Below are positions 58,017 to 64,000 of a DNA stretch of 64,000 nucleotides, one piece after another (position 1 is the first letter of the stretch; each line of letters starts with the position of its first letter). Made by a program: the position numbers and the translations under genes. The stretch is taken from assembly GCF_023283845.1 (NCBI RefSeq), contig NZ_JAKILC010000009.1, positions 62,001 to 126,000 on the forward strand. The letters are read 5' to 3'. The DNA is from Shewanella marinintestina (GTDB lineage Bacteria; Pseudomonadota; Gammaproteobacteria; Enterobacterales; Shewanellaceae). The notes beneath the pieces were generated by a model that worked only from the letters and a program-made list of their open reading frames with translations, did not search any database and was not told where the DNA came from.

Positions 58017-58187
58017 TTACTTACGGTTTTTAACCCATACAAAACCAACCGCAATAACCGCTAATAGCGCTAGAGCCGGCGCTAAGTCCATAAAATGATG
58101 AAAAAGCCCAACACCACCGTGGCCTTCATGTGCAAAAGCAGCAGTTGGTGACAACAACATTGCTATGATTAATAATGACTTACGCAT
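58017..58187 (-). CDS. 56-residue exported or membrane protein with His-rich loop
   Basis: The ATG at 58185-58187 with AAAGGATG in front gives MRKSLLIIAMLLSPTAAFA as a signal peptide, then HEGHGGVGLFHHFMD, then one membrane helix (LAPALALLAVIAVGFVWV) and a basic end. The five histidines in the periplasmic loop could bind metal. A longer in-frame ORF to 58253 lacks support. A perfect FNR box (58284-58297) and a TCTAAA element 29 bases on lie upstream. It resembles the DUF6732-type small proteins only loosely; function unknown. Confidence 0.68.
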   Translation of the reverse strand: MRKSLLIIAMLLSPTAAFAHEGHGGVGLFHHFMDLAPALALLAVIAVGFVWVKNRK

Positions 58188-58283
58188 GCCAACATCCTTT
58201 TTAGAAAATAATTCTAACCGATGGTTCAGGGTTAAACACATCAGAATACCCATCCAAATTTAGACCAATTTGCGTAAATATAA

Positions 58284-58297
58284 TTGATGCGGATCAA
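58284..58297. promoter_or_regulatory. Perfect FNR/EtrA box upstream of the 56-aa protein
   Basis: TTGATGCGGATCAA equals the consensus TTGAT-N4-ATCAA. On the minus strand TCTAAA (58259-58264) is centred 29 bases downstream, the class II activator spacing, which predicts a start site near 58252. Confidence 0.68.
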
Positions 58298-58376
58298 CTC
58301 AAAGTGTCATTGCACGCTTTATCATCAATAGACAGGATAGAGATCACACTATTAACTAATGCGGGGTCAATTTGTC

Positions 58377-58574
58377 TTATTTTTCTGCAATCCAGTTGGC
58401 TTGAATCGCCTCAAGCACTCTTTCATTACAGTGGTTTGGGTCATCGTCAAAACACTCTAATCCCAATACCCATTCATTAAGATCGGTAAAACGAATAGTC
58501 TCAGGGTTTACCTCGGGGTACTGTTCTACGAGTTCTAAGGCGATCTCTAATGAATCAATCCACTTTAGTTTCAT
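58377..58574 (-). CDS. iscX: IscX, iron-sulfur assembly accessory protein
   Basis: Small acidic protein that binds IscS and iron and modulates cluster assembly. MKLKWIDSLEIALELVEQYP, the RFTDLNEWVLGLECFDDDP core and NERVLEAIQANW match the E. coli protein. I chose the ATG at 58572-58574, six bases past AGAGGG; an ATG two codons upstream touches the ribosome binding site. In E. coli it directly follows fdx; here a terminator and about 190 bases intervene, so it may have its own promoter. Confidence 0.93.
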   Translation of the reverse strand: MKLKWIDSLEIALELVEQYPEVNPETIRFTDLNEWVLGLECFDDDPNHCNERVLEAIQANWIAEK

Positions 58575-58705
58575 TACCATCCCTCTTTAAACCAAATTAA
58601 TATAAGCCATTAATTTGAGTATAAGACACCTAATACTAATTGCATTGCGATAATTAACTATTGCCTTCTACCACGTTACGCTTTCAAGCGTTAATTTTGA
58701 GATAC

Positions 58706-58738
58706 AAAAAAGCCAGTAACAAATGCTACTGGCTTTTT
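58706..58738 (-). terminator. Rho-independent terminator after fdx
   Basis: GCCAGTA / TACTGGC stem with 8-base loop and minus-strand T6, 28 bases past the fdx stop; separates fdx from iscX. Confidence 0.85.
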
Positions 58739-58765
58739 AATGTTACTTAGCAAGCTTATCTATTA

Positions 58766-59104
58766 CTAGTTGCCTTCGCTTACCATGTTAATGGTGTACT
58801 TAGGGATATCGACTACTAAGTCAGAGGCTGGCACTCGTGATTGGCAAGATAGACGGCTTTCAGGCTCTAGGCCCCAAGCTTTATCTAGCATATCGTCTTC
58901 AAGCTCATCGCTTTCTTCTAGCTCGTCAAAGCCTTCACGAATAATGACGTGGCAGGTTGTACAAGCACAAGACTTTTCACAAGCATGTTCAATATGAATA
59001 CCGTTACGTAGTGCAACGTCTAAAACCGTCTCGCCTTCTTGCGCTTCAACAACAGCGCCATCTGGACATAACTCTTCATGGGGTAAAAATACAATTTGTG
59101 GCAT
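58766..59104 (-). CDS. fdx: Isc-type 2Fe-2S ferredoxin
   Basis: Electron donor for cluster assembly on IscU. MPQIVFLPHEELCPDGAVVEA at the start; cluster cysteines in HACEKSCACTTCHVI and SRLSCQSRV. 112 aa is close to E. coli Fdx (111). Its ATG follows hscA by eight bases, with AAGG. Confidence 0.96.
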   Translation of the reverse strand: MPQIVFLPHEELCPDGAVVEAQEGETVLDVALRNGIHIEHACEKSCACTTCHVIIREGFDELEESDELEDDMLDKAWGLEPESRLSCQSRVPASDLVVDIPKYTINMVSEGN

Positions 59105-59112
59105 AACCTTAC

Positions 59113-60975
59113 CTATATATTGTCAACCGACTGCCCTTTTAGAGCTAGCCTGATTGAATTATCCATACGCTTAGCAGCAAAGTCCTGCGTCGCTGTATCT
59201 AGTGCTTCAATCGCTTTTTCAATCGCATCAGCGTCATCTTCACTTGCGGTTTGAGCAAGTGCAGCCATATCAGCTTGGATGACTGTGCGTTCTTCATCTG
59301 ACAGTAAATCACCGTCTTTATTTAAGGCAGCGCTTAATGACTCAAGCACGCGTGCTGCTTCAACTTGTTTTTCAGCTAACATGCGGCGAGTAATATCCTC
59401 TTTAGCATTTGCCATCGAGTCTTTTAGCATGCTACCGATTTCTTCATCACTTAAACCAAATGATGGTTTAACTTGAATACTTGATTGTACGCCAGTCGAC
59501 TTTTCCATTGCCGTTACGCTAAGCAAGCCATCAGCGTCAACCTGGAACGTCACGCGAATATGCGCAGCGCCAGCAGCAAGGGGTGGGATCCCCTTTAAGG
59601 TAAATCTCGCAAGCGAGCGACAATCAGATACTAATTCACGCTCACCTTGCACAACATGGAACGCCATCGCCGTTTGACCATCTTTAAAAGTGGTAAACTC
59701 TTGTGCGCGCGCAACTGGAATAGTGGTATTACGTGACACCACTTTCTCAACTAAGCCGCCCATGGTTTCGATACCTAGCGATAACGGAATAACATCGAGC
59801 AATAATAAGTCTGATTCAGGCTTATTGCCCACTAATATATCAGCCTGAATTGCAGCGCCAATGGCAACTACGCGGTCAGGGTCAATAGAGGTCAGTGGGG
59901 TTTTGCCCATGAAGTTTTCAACTTCTTGGCGCACCAAAGGTACACGAGTTGAACCGCCAACCATCACAGTTTCTAGCACTTCATCATTACTCACGCCTGC
60001 ATCACGCAGTGCACGACGACAACTTGCAACGGTTTTCTTTACAAGCTTGCTAATCAGGCTATCAAACAGCTCTCGGGTAACTGATAGCGATAAGGTAGCG
60101 CCGTTATCATCAATCACAGTTGCTACAGTTTCAGCTGAATCTGTAAGTGCTTCTTTTACCCGGCGAGCTTCAATTTGCATCGAACGGTTTAAGCTGGCGC
60201 TAACATTAGTTAACTGCCATTGTTCAATAAAGTGAGCTTGAAGCTGATGGTCGAAATCATCACCACCTAATGCAGAATCACCACCGGTGGCCAATACTTC
60301 AAATACGCCTTTGTTTAAACGTAAAATTGAAATATCAAAAGTACCACCGCCTAAATCATAAACGGCAATCACACCTTCTTGACCAGAGTCTAAACCGTAA
60401 GCAATCGCTGCCGCTGTTGGTTCGTTTAATAAACGTAAGACTTTAACGCCAATTAGCGATGCCGCATCTTTAGTACCTTGACGCTGTGCGTCATCAAAAT
60501 AGGCTGGAACCGTGATCACCACACCTTCTAGCGTACCGCCAAGTGTTGATTCAGCACGCGCCACCAGCGGCTTTAAGATCTCCGCTGAAATTTGTACCGG
60601 ATTAACTTTACCTTGAGGCGTAACAAAAATAGGTAGACCATTTTCGCTTGCTTCAAAAGCATAGGGCAAAGACTGCTCGCCAGACTGGATGTCGTTAAGA
60701 CTGCGACCCATAAAGCGCTTAACAGATACAATGGTATTTTGTGGGTCTTGGGCAGAAAACGCTTCGGCTGCTAGGCCTACTTGTACGCCGTCTTGTGTAT
60801 ATCGAACAACAGAAGGTAATGAGTGCTGTTCATCTTCATTGGGTAAGGTGTTCGCCACACCACTACGCACTGCAGCAACAAGTGAGTTAGTGGTGCCTAA
60901 ATCGATCCCCACTGCGAGACGATGTTGGTGGGGAGCAGCGCTCTGTCCAGGCTCTGCTATCTGCAAAAGTGCCAT
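59113..60975 (-). CDS. hscA: Fe-S cluster assembly chaperone HscA
   Basis: Hsp70-type ATPase that helps transfer clusters from Isc[34 protein letters not shown], cited as [18 protein letters not shown] and [15 protein letters not shown], matches E. coli. Other ATPase motifs are [27 protein letters not shown] and [13 protein letters not shown]. The IscU LPPVK-binding beta domain follows. I chose the ATG at 60973-60975 (620 aa) by alignment with E. coli; a longer ORF ten codons upstream is unsupported. Confidence 0.97.
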   Translation of the reverse strand: MALLQIAEPGQSAAPHQHRLAVGIDLGTTNSLVAAVRSGVANTLPNEDEQHSLPSVVRYTQDGVQVGLAAEAFSAQDPQNTIVSVKRFMGRSLNDIQSGEQSLPYAFEASENGLPIFVTPQGKVNPVQISAEILKPLVARAESTLGGTLEGVVITVPAYFDDAQRQGTKDAASLIGVKVLRLLNEPTAAAIAYGLDSGQEGVIAVYDLGGGTFDISILRLNKGVFEVLATGGDSALGGDDFDHQLQAHFIEQWQLTNVSASLNRSMQIEARRVKEALTDSAETVATVIDDNGATLSLSVTRELFDSLISKLVKKTVASCRRALRDAGVSNDEVLETVMVGGSTRVPLVRQEVENFMGKTPLTSIDPDRVVAIGAAIQADILVGNKPESDLLLLDVIPLSLGIETMGGLVEKVVSRNTTIPVARAQEFTTFKDGQTAMAFHVVQGERELVSDCRSLARFTLKGIPPLAAGAAHIRVTFQVDADGLLSVTAMEKSTGVQSSIQVKPSFGLSDEEIGSMLKDSMANAKEDITRRMLAEKQVEAARVLESLSAALNKDGDLLSDEERTVIQADMAALAQTASEDDADAIEKAIEALDTATQDFAAKRMDNSIRLALKGQSVDNI

Positions 60976-61043
60976 AAATATCCACTTAAAAAAATGTTGG
61001 CTCAAAAACTTGAGCCAACAATATTAAAAATTAACGCCGCTGG

Positions 61044-61568
61044 CTAATCTAAGAGTGCGTCTTCCACTCTAGCCAACTCGTCTTGTAATTTTGCCATAAA
61101 CTTGAGTTTACGAATTTGATCTGCAGCCTGCAAATGTTCCGCTTCGAGATCGCTCACTAACAGCACTTTTAGTTGTGCTGTGATCTGTTTTGCGTATTGC
61201 TCAAACGAATCATATAAAGCGGCGATTTCATCATCAGGCTCACCGCTATGGGCAATATCTTCAAGCGACTCACGCCATTCCATCTGCTGCATTAAAAACG
61301 CGGTGTCTTTAAGCGTGGTGGTTTCATGGCTGATCTCTATTCCTTTAAGTGCAAGCAAATGCTCGGCGCGCTGAATAGGATTTTTAAGCGTTTGAAAGGC
61401 GTCATTGATTTGCGCTGTGCGCTGCACTGAAAGACGTTTATCTTGTTCGCTTGCGTTGGCAAACTTGTCGGGATGAACCGCCCTTTGCAGTTCGCGGTAG
61501 CGATCTGCAAGTAAGGCGGTGTCGACATCATAGGAAGGAAGTAAACTAAACAGCTCGAAATAATTCAT
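61044..61568 (-). CDS. hscB: Fe-S cluster co-chaperone HscB
   Basis: J-protein that brings IscU to HscA. The N-terminal J-domain has [31 protein letters not shown] (HPD) and [19 protein letters not shown]. The C-terminal three-helix IscU-binding domain follows. 174 aa is near the E. coli length. It is followed by hscA after a 68-base gap. Confidence 0.96.
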   Translation of the reverse strand: MNYFELFSLLPSYDVDTALLADRYRELQRAVHPDKFANASEQDKRLSVQRTAQINDAFQTLKNPIQRAEHLLALKGIEISHETTTLKDTAFLMQQMEWRESLEDIAHSGEPDDEIAALYDSFEQYAKQITAQLKVLLVSDLEAEHLQAADQIRKLKFMAKLQDELARVEDALLD

Positions 61569-61586
61569 AGTTTAACTTTAAGTGAT

Positions 61587-61910
61587 TTAAACGGTAAAAC
61601 TCTCGCCGCAACCACATTCACCTTTCGCATTTGGGTTATTAAATTGGAAACCTTCGTTTAGACCTTCTTTAACAAAGTCCAACTCAATCCCTTGAAGATA
61701 GATAAAGCTTTTAGCATCGATAATGATTTTTACACCATCAATGTCATAAAGTTCATCGTCGTCATTAAGGTCATCAACAAACTCAAGTACATAAGCCATA
61801 CCAGAACAACCTGATGTCTTAAGTCCTAAGCGTAAGCCTAAACCTTTGCCACGGCTGGTTAAGAAATTCTTAACGCGCTCAGCCGCAGCGGGAGTGATAC
61901 TAATTGCCAT
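61587..61910 (-). CDS. iscA: Iron-sulfur assembly protein IscA
   Basis: A-type carrier. Conserved cysteines in [15 protein letters not shown] and the C-terminal GECGCGESF. 107 aa equals E. coli IscA. It begins 14 bases after iscU, with GGAG in front. Confidence 0.96.
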   Translation of the reverse strand: MAISITPAAAERVKNFLTSRGKGLGLRLGLKTSGCSGMAYVLEFVDDLNDDDELYDIDGVKIIIDAKSFIYLQGIELDFVKEGLNEGFQFNNPNAKGECGCGESFTV

Positions 61911-61924
61911 CTTAACTCCAGGTA

Positions 61925-62308
61925 TTACTTAGATTGCTTTGTTTTGTACTCTTCAAGAGCGGCTTTAATCGCGTCTTCAGCCAAAATTGAGCAATGAATT
62001 TTTACTGGTGGTAACGCTAACTCTTCAGCAATGTCAGTGTTTTTAATCGCGCCTGCTTCTTCAATTGTTTTACCTTTAACCCACTCAGTCACAAGCGAGC
62101 TAGAAGCAATGGCACTACCACAGCCATATGTCTTGAATTTAGCATCTTCGATAATACCGTTATCATCGATACGCAGTTGCAGCTTCATTACGTCACCACA
62201 AGCTGGCGCACCAACCATACCCGTTACTACTGACGGATCGTTCTTATCAAATGAACCTACGTTACGTGGGTTTTCGTAATGATCGATTACTTTTTCGCTA
62301 TAAGCCAT
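61925..62308 (-). CDS. iscU: Iron-sulfur cluster scaffold IscU
   Basis: Scaffold on which clusters are built. Cys ligands in [23 protein letters not shown] and [11 protein letters not shown]; the HscA-binding motif LPPVK is at about residues 99-103. 127 aa, nearly identical pattern to E. coli. It lies about 40 bases after iscS. Confidence 0.97.
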   Translation of the reverse strand: MAYSEKVIDHYENPRNVGSFDKNDPSVVTGMVGAPACGDVMKLQLRIDDNGIIEDAKFKTYGCGSAIASSSLVTEWVKGKTIEEAGAIKNTDIAEELALPPVKIHCSILAEDAIKAALEEYKTKQSK

Positions 62309-62349
62309 GATACAACTCCAATTTATCTATTCGTGAATTAAGTTAAGGA

Positions 62350-63564
62350 TTAGTGATGTGCCCACTGAACTGAATCCAGATCAATACCGTCTTTGAACAT
62401 TTCCCAAAGCGGAGACATTTCCCTTAAATTACCAATAGATTCTTTAATCGTTTCTATTGCATGGTCGATCTCTTCATCTGTCGTGAAACGACCGATTGAG
62501 AATCGAATTGAGCTGTGTGCCATTTCATCATTCAGACCCAATGCACGTAATACGTAGCTTGGTTCTAGACTTGCTGAAGTACATGCTGAACCTGAAGATA
62601 CTGCTAAGTCTTTTAATGCCATCATCAACGACTCACCTTCAACGAAGTTGAAGCTCACGTTTAGGCTACCGCAGTGTCTGTTTTCCATATCACCGTTGAT
62701 ATAAGTCTCTTCGATATGGTTAATACCATTCCAAAGCTTGTCGCGCAGGCGACGAATGCGCTCGTTGTCCACATCCATATCCGCTTTTGCAATTGCAGCA
62801 GCTTCGCCCATACCCACAATTTGGTGAGTTGCTAGCGTACCACTACGCATGCCGCGCTCATGTCCGCCACCGTGCATTGCTGCTTCTAGGCGAATACGTG
62901 GCTTACGGCTCACATATAGTGCGCCAATACCTTTAGGTCCATACATTTTATGGCCAGAAATTGATAACAAGTCGACTTTAGTCTTTTGCACATCAATCGG
63001 CATTTTACCTGCACTTTGTGCTGCATCGACATGGAATACGATTTTGCGTGAACGACATAGCTCACCAATCGCGTCGATATCTTGAATAACACCAATTTCG
63101 TTATTCACTTGCATGATGCTCACTAAAATAGTGTCTTCACGCATTGCAGCTTCAATCATAGCAACTGGAATGAGACCACTTGGCTCAGGCTGAAGGTAAG
63201 TCACTTCATAACCTTCACGCTCAAGTTGGCGACAAGTATCTAGAACCGCTTTGTGTTCTGTCTTGCTAGTGATGATGTGCTTGCCTTTCTTGTGGTAGAA
63301 GTGAGCAACACCTTTAATTGCAAGGTTGTCAGACTCAGTTGCACCAGACGTGAAAACAATTTCACGTGGGTCAGCATTGATAAGATCTGCAATTTGGTTA
63401 CGCGCAATATCAACCGCTTCTTCAGCTTGCCAGCCGTAACGGTGAGAACGAGACGCTGGATTACCAAAAATGCCGTCCATTGTCATGCACTTCATCATTT
63501 TCTCTGCAACGCGAGGGTCAACCGGCGTCGTCGCAGCATAATCTAAATAGATAGGTAGCTTCAT
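62350..63564 (-). CDS. iscS: Cysteine desulfurase IscS
   Basis: PLP enzyme giving sulfur for clusters and tRNA thiolation. [17 protein letters not shown] at the N-terminus; the PLP lysine in [14 protein letters not shown]; the persulfide Cys in [15 protein letters not shown]; the C-terminus WAHH binds IscU. The ATG at 63562-63564 gives 404 aa as in E. coli, with GGAG in front; a GTG one codon upstream is less likely. Confidence 0.97.
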   Translation of the reverse strand: MKLPIYLDYAATTPVDPRVAEKMMKCMTMDGIFGNPASRSHRYGWQAEEAVDIARNQIADLINADPREIVFTSGATESDNLAIKGVAHFYHKKGKHIITSKTEHKAVLDTCRQLEREGYEVTYLQPEPSGLIPVAMIEAAMREDTILVSIMQVNNEIGVIQDIDAIGELCRSRKIVFHVDAAQSAGKMPIDVQKTKVDLLSISGHKMYGPKGIGALYVSRKPRIRLEAAMHGGGHERGMRSGTLATHQIVGMGEAAAIAKADMDVDNERIRRLRDKLWNGINHIEETYINGDMENRHCGSLNVSFNFVEGESLMMALKDLAVSSGSACTSASLEPSYVLRALGLNDEMAHSSIRFSIGRFTTDEEIDHAIETIKESIGNLREMSPLWEMFKDGIDLDSVQWAHH

Positions 63565-63646
63565 CACACACTCCGTACTTTGTAGTCTCTAACAGAGACC
63601 ACTTACAACGTACAAAAAATAATTTTTATATTCATAACAAAAGCTG

Positions 63647-64000
63647 CTAAATGCTGAGCCTTTGCTCCTGCTGCAATTTATCCTGTTTAACGGAGATAAA
63701 CTGCACATCTCTTTTATGCATTAATCCTGCTAACGATATGCCATTCAAGAAATCGGAGATTTGATTGCTTAAATCTCCCCAAAGAGAATGGGTTAAACAT
63801 CGCGTTCCACTCTGGCAGTTTCCCTGACCTTGACAACGAGTTGCATCGACGGACTCATCAACCGCACGTACAACCATACCAACAGAGATTTCACATGCGT
63901 CAGTACCTAGGCGATATCCACCACCGGGCCCACGGACACTTGAAACCAAGCCGTTTTTTCTAAGTTTTGCAAAGAGTTGTTCGAGGTAAGATAGAGAGAT
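63647..64000 (-). CDS. iscR: Iron-sulfur cluster regulator IscR (N-terminus off window)
   Basis: Rrf2-type regulator that senses Fe-S status and represses the isc operon. The visible part starts [17 protein letters not shown] and contains [14 protein letters not shown] (wing region). Cluster cysteines are in [19 protein letters not shown]. About 117 residues are seen; roughly 35 N-terminal ones, with most of the helix-turn-helix, lie beyond the right edge. The C-terminal tail after about residue 130 is unlike E. coli. The operon promoter is outside the window. Confidence 0.95.
   Translation of the reverse strand: MSLSYLEQLFAKLRKNGLVSSVRGPGGGYRLGTDACEISVGMVVRAVDESVDATRCQGQGNCQSGTRCLTHSLWGDLSNQISDFLNGISLAGLMHKRDVQFISVKQDKLQQEQRLSI

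Overview
The window is a chromosomal segment of a gammaproteobacterium, most likely Shewanella or a close Alteromonadales relative. This rests on recognised proteins only: a CsiV-type gene behind mfd, a DUF2986 protein, a long DnaX, an L-serine ammonia-lyase and CysB pair, and a full isc operon, all in AT-leaning DNA with many compact hairpin terminators. No rRNA, tRNA, prophage, insertion sequence or CRISPR array was found.

Layout. 1-3.7 kb holds the end of an RND efflux operon (tetR, periplasmic adaptor, pump; minus strand) with two palindromes upstream that share a half-site. 3.8-11.3 kb is a mixed block: yqfB, a DUF2986 protein, a MATE exporter, a voltage-gated K+ channel with a zinc ribbon, an L,D-transpeptidase, yecM, an SDR, an M14 peptidase and a SpoIIAA-like protein. 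11.4-22.4 kb resembles the E. coli mfd/lol/nagZ neighbourhood: lolCDE, a PilZ protein, mfd, csiV, acylphosphatase, ycfP and nagZ, with a 265-bp MITE-like repeat. 22.8-34.8 kb has sdaA, cysB, topA, astB, a large Ig-like lipoprotein and a dicarboxylate/amino-acid symporter. 35.6-49.6 kb follows the conserved order gsk-hemH-adk-(cnoX)-htpG-recR-ybaB-dnaX-apt-ybaN on the minus strand, interrupted between recR and ybaB by two uncharacterised genes.

The most interesting locus is 49.7-52.1 kb. It is a copper-type RiPP operon of the HvfABC/bufferin class: a secreted precursor with eleven EGKCG motifs in near-identical 51-bp repeats, a DUF692 multinuclear iron oxidase, and a DUF2063 partner. Just downstream is an unlisted 39-codon membrane-protein gene with a perfect FNR/EtrA box and its own terminator. 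A second tiny gene at 58.0 kb (periplasmic HEGHGG stretch plus one membrane helix) also has a perfect FNR box, and a DksA-like gene at 53.5 kb has a near-perfect one.

52.4-57.8 kb carries dusC, the DksA-like gene, a TonB-dependent receptor and ndk. 58.4-64.0 kb is the iron-sulfur operon iscR(partial)-iscS-iscU-iscA-hscB-hscA-fdx, with iscX placed beyond a terminator.

A second notable sequence signal is a run of nine A residues in dnaX. A -1 shift there reaches a stop two codons later, which would produce a gamma-like short form.
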